DNA from: Bacteroidales bacterium
GTDB lineage: Bacteria; Bacteroidota; Bacteroidia; Bacteroidales; VadinHA17
Direction: 5' to 3'
Assembly (NCBI GenBank): GCA_030596125.1
Contig: JAUVKT010000012.1
Span: 1-45,005, forward strand
DNA length: 45,005 nt
Shown piece by piece: positions 1 through 8,307 of the stretch (the first letter of the stretch is position 1; every line of letters starts with the position of its first letter). Below the pieces are notes generated by a model. The model searched no databases, was not told the DNA's origin, and was given only the letters and a program-made list of their open reading frames with translations. A program made the position numbers and the translations under genes.

Positions 1-196
1 GAAGTCTTATAATATATTGACCTCATTCGATAAATATGTTATTAACGAAAAGGGAACAGAAAAACCCTTTACCGGTAAATATACAGATCATAAGGAAGAT
101 GGAACATTTGTATGCAAACAGTGTGGATCAGCACTTTATAAATCTGACAGTAAATTCGATTCAAAATGTGGCTGGCCAAGTTTTGATGAGGTATGA
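1..196 (+). pseudogene. msrB: methionine sulfoxide reductase B domain, 5' cut by window edge, 3' half missing
   Basis: The frame starting at base 2 reads 64 codons of an MsrB domain and stops at TGA 194-196. It contains the typical start of the fold (NEKGTEKPFTGKY), the first zinc-binding pair CKQC and the segment CGWPSFDE. A complete MsrB goes on for about 55 more residues, which carry the second CxxC zinc pair and the catalytic cysteine near RxCxNS. None of that is present, and the next readable sequence is the start of MsrA in another frame. The protein as read cannot reduce methionine-R-sulfoxide. In many Bacteroidota MsrB and MsrA are one fused protein in this order, so this looks like a fusion gene with an out-of-frame internal deletion, or an assembly error. 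The N-terminus lies upstream of the window. Confidence 0.85.
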
Positions 197-671
197 AACT
201 GCCATACTTGCCGGAGGTTGTTTCTGGGGTGTGGAATATTATTTACAGAAGCGCGAAGGTGTAAAGTCAGTTATTTCGGGATATATCGGAGGGCATATAA
301 AAAATCCATCCTATAAAGAGGTGTGTACAGGTAAAACAGGCCATGCCGAAGCAGTAAAGGTTATTTATGATCCGGAAAAGATAAGTTATGAAGAGGTCGT
401 CAGGCTGTTTCTGGAAATTCATGATCCAACCCAGGTCGACAGGCAGGGTCCGGATGTGGGTCATCAATACAGGTCTGAAATTTTCTATATGAATAATTAC
501 CAGAAAGAGATAGCAGAAATGCTGCTTGATGTTCTTGCCGGGAAAGGCTTTATTATTACTACCAGGGTTACAATAGCTTCAGAATTTTACGAGGCTGAAG
601 ATTACCATCAGGATTACTACCTTAATAATGGTAAGATGCCCTATTGTCATGGGTATACGAAGAGGTTTTAG
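186..671 (+). CDS. msrA: peptide-methionine (S)-S-oxide reductase MsrA
   Basis: The enzyme reduces methionine-S-sulfoxide in proteins and free methionine, using thioredoxin as electron donor. From ATG 186 the product has 161 residues, a normal length for a lone MsrA domain. The catalytic motif GCFWG lies at residues 11-15 (Cys12), followed by the usual GYxGG, GKTGHAEAV, PTQVDRQGPDVG and YRSEIF segments, and it ends with YCHGY, which supplies the likely resolving cysteine. The frame stays open back to base 36, but the translation before residue 1 is MsrB sequence read out of frame, so it is not a real N-terminus. The ATG overlaps the last codons of the truncated msrB frame (GATGAGGTATGA) and has no clear ribosome binding site. 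Expression may depend on translational coupling or may be poor. The MsrA domain itself looks intact. Confidence 0.9.
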   Translation: MRYETAILAGGCFWGVEYYLQKREGVKSVISGYIGGHIKNPSYKEVCTGKTGHAEAVKVIYDPEKISYEEVVRLFLEIHDPTQVDRQGPDVGHQYRSEIFYMNNYQKEIAEMLLDVLAGKGFIITTRVTIASEFYEAEDYHQDYYLNNGKMPYCHGYTKRF

Positions 672-704
672 AAGAAGTCGGGGAACCTGGAACCTGAAAC
701 TATC

Positions 705-1451
705 TCATCTCTCCAGGAATCCTTGTTTTTTCAGTACCCCCAGTAAAATTTTTGAAAAGGTTTCGTTGTCTTCTTTTTTGTACCTTACATCTGTAAATAC
801 CTGGGCGAGAGTTGATGTCTTGTTTTCTGCAATAAATTGTTTTGAATCTTCACGTGACTCTTTATCTGCATAAATGCGGTCTATATCATTATTGCTAAAA
901 TGATGGTAGGTCTCATTATGAACAATGGCTTCCATGGGAAGACGGTCAACCTGTTCCGGATCTTCACCCGGCCAGCCAAGGGTTACTGTAGTGACCGGCA
1001 CCACACCTTCAGGGAGTTCAAGGATGTCAATTATTTTTTCGGCCATATAAATAGTTGTGCCGAGATAGCAAATTCCCAACCCTTTTGATTCTGCAGCAAT
1101 GCAAAGGGTTTGTGCTGCAAGAAGTGCATCGATTGCCCCGGTCATAAATGAGAGGAAATTATTGTAACCCGGAACAGCATCGCGTTGCCTGCACCATTTA
1201 TTAAACCTGTTATAATCTGCGCAAAAGGTTACAACTATTGGTGCATCTTTTACCATTGGTTGATTAAAATGTGCAGGAGACAACAGCTCTTTTTTGTTAT
1301 CATCCCTTGTAACAATTATGCTATAGACCTGCATATTGCCCGTAGTTGAGGTTCTGGATGCAGCCTCCAGCAACTCAGTCAGCAGGGCATCATTAACCTC
1401 TCTGTCACTGTATTTCCTTATTGTTTTTCTATTAATCAGGCTGGTTATCAT
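705..1451 (-). CDS. nitroreductase family FMN oxidoreductase (NfsA/FRP-like)
   Basis: This is a 248-residue flavin-dependent NAD(P)H oxidoreductase of the nitroreductase fold. The N-terminal FMN-binding signature RKTIRKY is at residues 8-14, a central segment reads SFMTGAIDALLAAQTL, and GLGICYLGT is at 124-132, as in the NfsA/FRP branch. The C-terminal extension of about 60 charged residues is also seen in that branch. Members reduce nitroaromatics, quinones or free flavin; the natural substrate here is unknown. The gene ends 34 bp from msrA, which converges on it, and lies 94 bp downstream of the Ldh-family gene on the same strand. A TAGATTTG -7 element just upstream suggests its own promoter. 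Confidence 0.85.
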   Translation of the reverse strand: MITSLINRKTIRKYSDREVNDALLTELLEAASRTSTTGNMQVYSIIVTRDDNKKELLSPAHFNQPMVKDAPIVVTFCADYNRFNKWCRQRDAVPGYNNFLSFMTGAIDALLAAQTLCIAAESKGLGICYLGTTIYMAEKIIDILELPEGVVPVTTVTLGWPGEDPEQVDRLPMEAIVHNETYHHFSNNDIDRIYADKESREDSKQFIAENKTSTLAQVFTDVRYKKEDNETFSKILLGVLKKQGFLER

Positions 1452-1482
1452 CGGTTCATTTTTAATTGTTGTGCAAAGTAAT

Positions 1483-1490
1483 CAAATCTA
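1483..1490 (-). promoter_or_regulatory. Bacteroidota-type -7 element for the nitroreductase gene
   Basis: On the minus strand these bases read TAGATTTG, an exact fit to TAnnTTTG. They lie 31 bp upstream of the start codon of the nitroreductase gene. No good -33 TTTG is seen at the usual 19-21 bp spacing, so this rests on the -7 motif alone. Confidence 0.4.
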
Positions 1491-1545
1491 ACATGTAATT
1501 ACAGGTGATAATTATCAGGTTGAGCAGTACTTTTATCAGGCTTTT

Positions 1546-2616
1546 CTAATCGAAGTCCACACCCAGTTCTTCGGTTACAGCTTTCAGGTCATCCCGTACG
1601 GCTGGTACGAGTGTAATGCCTTCTTTCATAATGCGTTCCTCGGCTTCCCTTTCAATATCACCGGGTATCAGCACTTTCTCCTCTCCTTCAACTGGTTTTG
1701 CAGAGCGGAAAATTTCGATCCATTCATCCATTCTTGCTTTAAATTCATCGGTTGTCATAAATGCATCTATTCTGATAGCTCCGAAAAAATGACCGGTGCC
1801 AAGTCCGACCTGACGATCTTTTGCAGGAAGATATGAGACCAGGGGAGATACAAAAGGGCCAAAGTTTGCCCCACTGAGAACTCCCGAAAGGATATCGACT
1901 ATTGAACTGAGGCAATAACCTTTATGGCTGCCATGTAGCCTGTCACTACCAAGAGGAAGAATCGCGCCTCCATGCTTGAGCATTGAAGGATCATCAGTTG
2001 GTTGCCCTGTCTTATCCTGAATAAATCCAAGAGGCAATTTTTCTCCTTTTTTTTCAGCAATAACAACCTTTCCACGTGCTATAGGTGTTGAGGCAAAGTC
2101 GGCTACATAAGGAGGTTGTTTATGAGCAGGCACAGCAAAAGATACGGGGTTTGTACCCAGCATTCTTTCGACAGAGAAGGTAGGTGCTACAGAAGGGTTG
2201 GCGTTTGTAAGGCAGATACCGATCATATCATGCTCAAGTGCCATCATTGCATAGTATCCGGCTATACCATAATGGTTGGAGTTTCGTGTTGCCACCCATC
2301 CTGTTCCGGTCTTCCCGGCTTTCACGATAGCAAGTTCCATCGATTTTTTAGCACTTACCATTCCAAATGCAAGATCGCCGTCAACTACAGCTGTGCCGGG
2401 TGTTTCGTGAACCACCCTGATATCAGGTCTGGCATTCATTCTCCCCTGTTTCCAGAAGGTGTGGTAATCTTTGATTCTTAGTATTCCATGTGAACTGAGG
2501 TTACGCAATTCGCCTTTCAGAAGAACGTCGGCAATGGTTTCTGCATCAACAGAACTGCATCCCATTTTTTCAAAAACTATTCTGGTAACATCAAAGAGAT
2601 AAGAGTATGAATACAT
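1546..2616 (-). CDS. Ldh-family malate/(S)-lactate/ureidoglycolate-type dehydrogenase
   Basis: This 356-residue protein belongs to the NAD(P)-dependent dehydrogenases of the Ldh_2/YlbC fold, which oxidise 2-hydroxy acids (malate, sulfolactate, ureidoglycolate) or reduce related oxo acids. Family landmarks are SSHG with the conserved histidine at residue 43, NSNHYGIAGYYA at 112-123, the nucleotide-binding GTNPV at 154-158, and GSHKGYCLSSIVDILSGVLSGA in the C-terminal third. The length is typical. The substrate cannot be told from sequence. The start is 31 bp downstream of the stop of the short-chain dehydrogenase gene, so the two are probably cotranscribed. A direct pathway link between them is not evident. 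Confidence 0.85.
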   Translation of the reverse strand: MYSYSYLFDVTRIVFEKMGCSSVDAETIADVLLKGELRNLSSHGILRIKDYHTFWKQGRMNARPDIRVVHETPGTAVVDGDLAFGMVSAKKSMELAIVKAGKTGTGWVATRNSNHYGIAGYYAMMALEHDMIGICLTNANPSVAPTFSVERMLGTNPVSFAVPAHKQPPYVADFASTPIARGKVVIAEKKGEKLPLGFIQDKTGQPTDDPSMLKHGGAILPLGSDRLHGSHKGYCLSSIVDILSGVLSGANFGPFVSPLVSYLPAKDRQVGLGTGHFFGAIRIDAFMTTDEFKARMDEWIEIFRSAKPVEGEEKVLIPGDIEREAEERIMKEGITLVPAVRDDLKAVTEELGVDFD

Positions 2617-2647
2617 GGTTTTTTATGTTTTAGGTTATTACTCGGAA

Positions 2648-3412
2648 TTATAAATCGTCTTTTCTGAAAACATTTGTTGCAGAAGCCTGTGCAACAGGCA
2701 TTATCACAAGATCATTAATATTTACATGATCAGGAAGGGTAGCGCAATAATAGATTACATTGGCTATATCTTCTCCGTAAAGAGGTTTGAGTCCGCTATA
2801 AGGTATGGCAGACTTCTCTTTATCACCCTTAAACCTCACAAGTGAAAATTCTGTGTCAACCATCCCGGGGGCTATATTTGTTACCTTGATATTATGGTTG
2901 AGAAGATCGATTCTCATTGATTTCGAAAGTGCATCCACGGCATGTTTAGTGGCGCAATAGACATTGCCGTTTTCATACACCTCCTTACCGGCGATTGATC
3001 CGATATTAATAATATGGCCTTTTTCTCTGGCTACCATATAAGGGGAAACAACTCTTGTAACATATAGAAGCCCTTTAATATTTGTGTCTATCATCCTGTC
3101 CCAGTCATCAACGTTACCACTGTTGATATGGTTAAGTCCGACCGCCAGACCGGCATTATTTACAAGGATATCAATCTCTTTCCATTCACCGGGAAGATTT
3201 CCAAGGTGATTCTTAACCTGCGACAGTTCCCTGACATCAAAGCACAGGGATAGTACCCTTACGCTTTTTGATGTTAACTCCTTTTTCAACTCATTAAGCC
3301 TCTCTTCCCTTCTTCCGGTAATGATCAGATCATAATTGTTTTCTGCAAATATTCTGGCAGTATTTAAACCAATACCGGAGGTTGCTCCGGTGACTAAAAC
3401 AATTTTGTTCAT
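2648..3412 (-). CDS. SDR-family NAD(P)-dependent oxidoreductase (YdfG-like)
   Basis: This is a classical short-chain dehydrogenase of 254 residues. The cofactor motif TGATSGIG is at residues 8-15, NNAG at 85-88, and the catalytic Ser139 and Tyr152-x3-Lys156 are all present. GRREERL after the second strand suggests NADP(H) preference. The overall sequence resembles YdfG, the NADP-dependent 3-hydroxy acid (serine/allo-threonine) dehydrogenase, but the substrate is not certain. The gene is divergent from ubiE and leads the Ldh-family gene. A perfect 14-bp palindrome lies 8 bases upstream of the start codon and could affect its transcription or translation. Confidence 0.88.
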   Translation of the reverse strand: MNKIVLVTGATSGIGLNTARIFAENNYDLIITGRREERLNELKKELTSKSVRVLSLCFDVRELSQVKNHLGNLPGEWKEIDILVNNAGLAVGLNHINSGNVDDWDRMIDTNIKGLLYVTRVVSPYMVAREKGHIINIGSIAGKEVYENGNVYCATKHAVDALSKSMRIDLLNHNIKVTNIAPGMVDTEFSLVRFKGDKEKSAIPYSGLKPLYGEDIANVIYYCATLPDHVNINDLVIMPVAQASATNVFRKDDL

Positions 3413-3419
3413 ACTTTTT

Positions 3420-3433
3420 TCAGATTAATCTGA
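3420..3433. promoter_or_regulatory. 14-bp perfect palindrome, possible operator
   Basis: TCAGATTAATCTGA is a perfect inverted repeat in the intergenic region between the divergent SDR and ubiE genes. It ends 8 bases before the SDR start codon. Such a site could bind a dimeric regulator. Position and symmetry are the only evidence. Confidence 0.35.
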
Positions 3434-3536
3434 TAACGTTTTTTTCGACCTTTAAAATAACAGTTTTTTTTCAATATCAGTGTATGAAAATAGTTGCCTA
3501 TGTAATCTGTGGTAAAACAATAATCAATTTAAATTC

Positions 3537-3544
3537 TATATTTG
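3537..3544 (+). promoter_or_regulatory. -7 promoter element for ubiE
   Basis: TATATTTG fits the Bacteroidota -7 motif TAnnTTTG exactly and lies 21 bp upstream of the ATG at 3566. It overlaps the upstream TTG at 3542, which makes that TTG an unlikely start. No strong -33 motif is visible. Confidence 0.5.
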
Positions 3545-3565
3545 CAGGTTCAAAAGACTTGGTAT

Positions 3566-4264
3566 ATGGCTAAAAAACAGGAAGTACGAAGTATGTTTGA
3601 CTCTATTGCCTGGAGATATGACTTTCTGAATCATTTTTTATCGTTTGGGATTGATTTTTTATGGAGAAGAAAGGCCATTAATGAGATAAGGAAGAGGATA
3701 GATCCTGTTAAGATTCTTGATATCGCAACTGGTACCTGCGATCTGGCCATTGCTGCTGTCAGATTAAACCCCGAATCAATATTCGGAATCGATATCTCAC
3801 AACAAATGCTCGAAGAGGGGAGAAGGAAGATCCATAAAAAGCATCTCGAAGATATGATCACCATTTCCCTGGCTGACTGTGAGGAGTTGCCATTTGAGGA
3901 AAAGCAGTTTGATGTTACAATGGTTGCTTTTGGGGTAAGAAATTTTGAGAGTCCTGAGAAGGGGTTATCGGAGATGTTCCGGGTATTAAGGGTGGGTGGA
4001 ATTGCTATGATCCTGGAGTTTTCCCGTCCTGAAAGTTTTCCGTTCAGGAGTGTTTATCATTTTTATTTCAAAAGGATATTGCCTCTGTTCGGAAAGTTGT
4101 TTTCAAAAGACGGTTCAGCGTATGGCTATCTTCCTGATTCGGTAAGTACGTTTCCTGAAAGTGACCAGTTTCTTGCTCTTATGAATAAAGCGGGATTTTC
4201 AAACCTGTTTCAAAGGCGGATGACAGGTGGAATAGCGACAATATATATAGGTCAGAGGAATTAA
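3566..4264 (+). CDS. ubiE: demethylmenaquinone methyltransferase UbiE/MenG
   Basis: The enzyme methylates demethylmenaquinone with S-adenosylmethionine in the last step of menaquinone synthesis. The product has 232 residues from ATG 3566. The UbiE entry signature VRSMFDSIAWRYDFLNHFLS is at the N-terminus, the SAM-binding loop DIATGTCDL is at 52-60, and FGVRNF and EFSRP follow in the usual places. The frame extends up to a TTG at 3542, but that codon lies inside a promoter -7 motif, so ATG 3566 is preferred. The next gene is porT. The order ubiE-porT-trmH-tamA/tamL is common in Bacteroidota, which supports the whole set. A menaquinone enzyme fits a respiring or facultative anaerobe. Confidence 0.95.
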   Translation: MAKKQEVRSMFDSIAWRYDFLNHFLSFGIDFLWRRKAINEIRKRIDPVKILDIATGTCDLAIAAVRLNPESIFGIDISQQMLEEGRRKIHKKHLEDMITISLADCEELPFEEKQFDVTMVAFGVRNFESPEKGLSEMFRVLRVGGIAMILEFSRPESFPFRSVYHFYFKRILPLFGKLFSKDGSAYGYLPDSVSTFPESDQFLALMNKAGFSNLFQRRMTGGIATIYIGQRN

Positions 4265-4301
4265 CCAGGTTAAATACAATATTCATAAGGGGATTAAGTT
4301 T

Positions 4302-4309
4302 TATATTTG
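4302..4309 (+). promoter_or_regulatory. -7 promoter element, possible porT promoter
   Basis: TATATTTG fits TAnnTTTG and lies 23 bp upstream of the TTG start of porT, in the short gap after ubiE. There is no matching -33 element, so it may be a chance match in AT-rich sequence. Confidence 0.35.
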
Positions 4310-4332
4310 AAATAGCTAAGAAACTGGTAAGG

Positions 4333-5049
4333 TTGAAAAAAAGGATTAATATATTTCTTATTGTGGCAGCTGCTTTTTTGATCAGCGCAACAGCTTCGGG
4401 ACAGAAAAAGAAGCCAATGAATAAGTCATGGTACGATGAGCAACCTCTCCATTTCGGATTCAGTATAGGCTTCAATACAATGGATTTTAGTATCACCAGG
4501 TCGCAGGATTATCTTGATATTGATTCACTCTATTCTGAAGTCAGTTTTCTTACACCAGGTATAAACATACAGGTGGTGATGGATCTCCGACCCGCAAAAC
4601 ACCTGGATATCAGGTTTCTTCCCGGAGTGTCATTTGGCCAGCGTAATGTTATGTTTTATAAAGATCAGGAAGTTGTTAATGACCAGCAGAGAGTCGAATC
4701 ATCTTTTCTTGAGTTTCCTTTATTGTTAAAATACAAGGGAATGCGATTAAATAACGTGAGACCCTATGTAGTAACCGGGCTTAATTTCAGACACGACCTT
4801 GCAGGAAGAAAGGAGTATGACGATGAGGAGCCTGTTTACCTGAGGCTTCACAGGTCTGACCTCTATTATGAAATGGGTGCAGGACTGGATATGTATCTTC
4901 CCTATTTTAAGCTGGCAATTGAATTGAAAATGTCGAATGGACTCAGAAATGTTCTTATTGATGATCCTGCTCCCGGCTACCCCCAGTATGTAAATGCCAT
5001 TGAGGTACTGAAATCAAGGATATGGGTTATAGCTTTTCATTTTGAATAG
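4333..5049 (+). CDS. porT: type IX secretion system outer-membrane barrel protein PorT
   Basis: The product has 238 residues, with a signal peptide (about residues 1-23, ending near ATASG) followed by alternating amphipathic strands typical of an outer-membrane beta-barrel; the last residue pair is FE after IWVIAFH. Length, predicted topology and position directly after ubiE, with a TrmH-type methyltransferase and a TamA-like gene next, match PorT/SprT, a component needed for type IX secretion in Porphyromonas and Flavobacterium. The start is TTG 4333, placed by the signal peptide MKKRINIF. Identification rests on gene order plus general barrel features, because PorT sequences vary widely. 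If correct, the genome should also hold porK, L, M, N, P, V and sov, none of which is in this window. Confidence 0.75.
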   Translation: MKKRINIFLIVAAAFLISATASGQKKKPMNKSWYDEQPLHFGFSIGFNTMDFSITRSQDYLDIDSLYSEVSFLTPGINIQVVMDLRPAKHLDIRFLPGVSFGQRNVMFYKDQEVVNDQQRVESSFLEFPLLLKYKGMRLNNVRPYVVTGLNFRHDLAGRKEYDDEEPVYLRLHRSDLYYEMGAGLDMYLPYFKLAIELKMSNGLRNVLIDDPAPGYPQYVNAIEVLKSRIWVIAFHFE

Positions 5050-5105
5050 CTTTTACTCAATTACAGTCTGTACTATAATAGTGTAAATCATTCCCGGATT
5101 TATTA

Positions 5106-5873
5106 TTAACCTGACCTTTTGAATTCACTTAATACCACTGCAACCGTTGAAGCTATATTTAATGAATCTAAACCGAAACCGCTGTTTCCGAATGATGGAA
5201 TGGTAATTTTCCTGCCAGCATATCTCAAAAGACCCGCAGGCAGACCGGCAGATTCATTTCCAAACAAAATCAATCCCTTACCAGTGGCAGAAGACTTATA
5301 GATTGAATCTCCATCCAGGGTAGTGGCAAAAACCGGAAGGCCCATTTCAGCAGCAACTGGTAAAAGTTTGTCAAGGTCGGTATAATAAATATCAACGTGC
5401 AGCAGCGCCCCCATAGTTGATTGAACTACCTTTGGATTGTATAGGTCAACACTATTTAATGAACAGACTATATTCTTTATCCCGAACCAGGCAGCAAGAC
5501 GTATAATGGTTCCAAGGTTCCCGGGATCCTGGATATAATCAAGTACTATACTCAGGCTCTCTTTCAGGCTTTCATGTTTAAGTTTATTTGACCGCATATG
5601 CACTATTGCCAGTGCTTTATTTGGAGTTTGAAGTGAACTGATTTTTTTTAATTCTGCAGAAGAGACTTCGATAACCTGTTCTGCCCGTTCAAGAAGGTAA
5701 TCAGGTAACTGTGATAACCATTCAGTTTCACCGGCAACCAAATTCACGCCGGCATTTAACTCAAGGAATTCTTTTACCAGTTTATCTCCCTCTATAATAA
5801 AAAGGCGATTCTTATCCCTGTACTTTTTTATCCTGAGTGAGTTTATCAGTTTAATCGTATTGCTGCTAATCAT
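5106..5873 (-). CDS. TrmH-family RNA 2'-O-methyltransferase (SPOUT)
   Basis: This 255-residue SpoU/TrmH-type methyltransferase methylates a ribose in tRNA or rRNA using SAM. The N-terminal third is a substrate-binding domain resembling ribosomal protein L30e. The catalytic SPOUT domain begins near residue 108, with motif 1 QDPGNLGTIIRLAAWFG at 115-131, motif 2 LFGNESAGL at 203-211, and motif 3 around DSLNIASTVAVVL at 236-248, which forms the knot. The target nucleotide is unknown. It is transcribed divergently from tamL and faces porT; this arrangement is common in the phylum. The start ATG gives the usual MISSNTIKLINSL beginning. Confidence 0.88.
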   Translation of the reverse strand: MISSNTIKLINSLRIKKYRDKNRLFIIEGDKLVKEFLELNAGVNLVAGETEWLSQLPDYLLERAEQVIEVSSAELKKISSLQTPNKALAIVHMRSNKLKHESLKESLSIVLDYIQDPGNLGTIIRLAAWFGIKNIVCSLNSVDLYNPKVVQSTMGALLHVDIYYTDLDKLLPVAAEMGLPVFATTLDGDSIYKSSATGKGLILFGNESAGLPAGLLRYAGRKITIPSFGNSGFGLDSLNIASTVAVVLSEFKRSG

Positions 5874-5919
5874 CTGAGGGGTGTTTGATGGTTATACTTA
5901 ATAGTGAACTATTATTTGA

Positions 5920-5927
5920 TATATTTG
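5920..5927 (+). promoter_or_regulatory. -7 promoter element for tamL
   Basis: TATATTTG matches TAnnTTTG exactly, 21 bp before the TTG start of the TamL gene. The same 8-mer stands at nearly the same distance before ubiE and porT. No clear -33 element was found. Confidence 0.45.
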
Positions 5928-5948
5928 CGATATTGATTATTACAAATT

Positions 5949-8285
5949 TTGAAATATTTTAAGTCAAATAAAAATATTAACTCAATTTACCTGGTTGTCG
6001 GGTTTGTTTTGTTGGCAATAATCAATTCTTGTAATCCTACTAAATATATATCTGATGAGGCTAGCCTTCTGGATAATAGTGATGTTAAGATTGATAATAA
6101 TAAGGTGAAAAAGAGTGATATTCAACCATATATAAAACAGACTCCTAATAAAAGGATATTTGGCACAAGGTTCCATCTTGGGTTATATAATCTGTCGAAT
6201 ATCAAGAAGGACAGATGGCCGCATGGCTGGCTCAGGAATATCGGAGAGGAACCTGTGGTTTTTGACCCTTTTGCAGCTTCAAAATCTGCCGAACAGATTG
6301 AGAATTATCTTTTCTCCAAGGGCTATTTCAATGTTGAGGCAAATGCAGAATTTTTTGTTAAGAAAAAGAAAGCAAATATTACATATGAGATTACCACCAA
6401 AGATCCCTATAAGATACGGAAAGTTAAATATAATCTGGCTGACACCACTATAGGAAAGATTATTTTTATGGATTCTATTAACTGTCTTGTTGAGAGTGAC
6501 CATATTTATGATGTGGATATGCTTCAGTCAGAAAGAATAAGGATAGAGAGACTAATAAAAGATATAGGATTCTATAGCTTCTCCCGTGATCATATCTATT
6601 TTAAGGTTGACAGTACGATTGGCAATAACCAGGTGGATATAGAGTATGAGGTCAGGATGCTGCCGGCCTATGGATACAATAACCGGATAGTAGAATCACC
6701 TCATCAGAGATATCGTGTCAGGGACGTATATATTTACACTGATTTTGACCCTAAAGGAGCCCTTGCCGGAGTAGGTGACTATTTGTCTGGTCTTGATACT
6801 ATTGCCTATAAGGATTATTTCTTTATTTCAGACAAGAGTGATCCTACCCTGAAACTGGATGTAATTATACAATCATTATATATAAAACCGTCAGATATCT
6901 TCCAGATAACAAATATGGAACGAACGCAGGCTCACCTGAACTCACTACGTACCTATCGCCTGGTAAATGTCAGATACCAGGAGGTTGCCCCATCCATTAA
7001 AAGTAAGTATGGAGAGTTATTTCTCGATTGTATTATTCAACTGACTCCTGTTTCACAACAATCTTATAGTATTGAACTTGAGGGTACAAATTCAGCCGGA
7101 AATCTGGGAGGTGCAGTGAATCTCATTTATAACCACAAGAATCTATTCAGGGGGGCTGAACAGCTAAATATAAAATTAAAGGGAGCTTATGAATCATTGT
7201 CTGAAAACATGTCAGGGTCGAGAAGTTTTCAGGAGTATGGTTTTGAGTCAAGTCTTACACTACCAAAGTTCCTTCTGCCATTCCTCGAAAAGGAGAGTTT
7301 TATAAAAAAATATAACCCGAAGTCTGTTATCCAGGCTGCATATAATTATCAAAAGATGCCTGTTTATACCCGAACAGTTGCAAATGCTACTTTTGGCTAT
7401 AACTGGAAATCGAACAGGTTTACTTCTCATAATGTTAACCCTTTGCAGTTTAATATCGTTAATCTGCCTTATATTGACCCGGAATTTGAGTTGAGAATCG
7501 ATACATCATCTTACCTTGCTTATAGTTACAAAGATATACTCATATTGGGTGGAAATTATATTTATACATTTAATAATCAGAATATTAAAAAATCGAAAGA
7601 TTATTGGTTTCTGAAGTTTAAGGGTGAATTGGCAGGTAACTTGCTGGCGTTGGGTTATGAGGCAGCCGGAGTTCAGAAAGACTCCTATTACCAGGTATTT
7701 GGCCAATCTTTTGCCCAGTATTTCAGGGGAGACATAGATGTGAGGTATTACAGAACTCTGAATGAATTTAGCTCGGTTGCATATCGTGGTTTTGCAGGTG
7801 TGGGAGTTCCTTATGGCAATTCGAAGGTTATTCCCTTTGAGAAGCAATATTTTGGAGGCGGGGCTAATGGTATACGCGCATGGCAGGTCAGGTCACTTGG
7901 TCCGGGATCGTATACCCGTGTAGATTCTTCTTTCTTTAACCAGACTGCCGATATAAAGCTGGAGTTAAACGCAGAGTACCGGTTTAAGCTTTTCTGGATA
8001 CTTGAGGGAGCTCTGTTTGCTGATGCAGGTAATATCTGGACAATTCACGAGGATACAGACCGACCGGGATCTCAGTTTGATTTTAACAGGTTTTATAAGG
8101 AGATAGCAATTGGAGGAGGAGTAGGGCTCCGGTTTGATCTGAAATTTTTAATTCTGCGAACTGATATGGGTATAAAGCTCCGTGACCCACAACTCCCGGA
8201 TTATCCGAAATGGATTCTGAGCCGCAGAAACCTTAACTGGGAAGACGACTTTACACTCAGTTTCAGTATAGGATATCCGTTTTAG
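5949..8285 (+). CDS. tamL: TamL-type outer-membrane lipoprotein, BamA/TamA superfamily
   Basis: The product has 778 residues. It begins with a lipoprotein signal peptide ending in IINSC (Cys28), so the mature N-terminus is lipid-anchored. POTRA-like repeats follow (roughly residues 45-330), then a 16-strand-type C-terminal barrel (about 370-778) with GGGANGIRAW near 636, GVGLRFDL in the last strands, and terminal FSIGYPF. In Bacteroidota the TamA homolog is a lipoprotein called TamL and works with TamB in outer-membrane biogenesis; it is essential in some species. The lipobox and the gene order after porT and trmH support TamL rather than BamA. The start is TTG 5949, 21 bp after a TATATTTG promoter element. 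TamB is not in the window. Confidence 0.85.
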   Translation: MKYFKSNKNINSIYLVVGFVLLAIINSCNPTKYISDEASLLDNSDVKIDNNKVKKSDIQPYIKQTPNKRIFGTRFHLGLYNLSNIKKDRWPHGWLRNIGEEPVVFDPFAASKSAEQIENYLFSKGYFNVEANAEFFVKKKKANITYEITTKDPYKIRKVKYNLADTTIGKIIFMDSINCLVESDHIYDVDMLQSERIRIERLIKDIGFYSFSRDHIYFKVDSTIGNNQVDIEYEVRMLPAYGYNNRIVESPHQRYRVRDVYIYTDFDPKGALAGVGDYLSGLDTIAYKDYFFISDKSDPTLKLDVIIQSLYIKPSDIFQITNMERTQAHLNSLRTYRLVNVRYQEVAPSIKSKYGELFLDCIIQLTPVSQQSYSIELEGTNSAGNLGGAVNLIYNHKNLFRGAEQLNIKLKGAYESLSENMSGSRSFQEYGFESSLTLPKFLLPFLEKESFIKKYNPKSVIQAAYNYQKMPVYTRTVANATFGYNWKSNRFTSHNVNPLQFNIVNLPYIDPEFELRIDTSSYLAYSYKDILILGGNYIYTFNNQNIKKSKDYWFLKFKGELAGNLLALGYEAAGVQKDSYYQVFGQSFAQYFRGDIDVRYYRTLNEFSSVAYRGFAGVGVPYGNSKVIPFEKQYFGGGANGIRAWQVRSLGPGSYTRVDSSFFNQTADIKLELNAEYRFKLFWILEGALFADAGNIWTIHEDTDRPGSQFDFNRFYKEIAIGGGVGLRFDLKFLILRTDMGIKLRDPQLPDYPKWILSRRNLNWEDDFTLSFSIGYPF

Positions 8286-8286
8286 G

Positions 8287-8307
8287 ATGTCAAATGTCAA
8301 ATGTCAA
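8287..8307 (+). repeat. three perfect tandem copies of a 7-bp unit
   Basis: ATGTCAA is repeated three times without error, starting two bases after the tamL stop. The unit length is not a multiple of three and the tract is intergenic. Slippage could change its copy number. Function unknown. Confidence 0.85.

Noticed and set aside
36-185. N-terminal 50 residues of the long frame that includes MsrA
   Set aside because: This stretch reads as MsrB in another frame; the +1 reading has no meaning as a protein.
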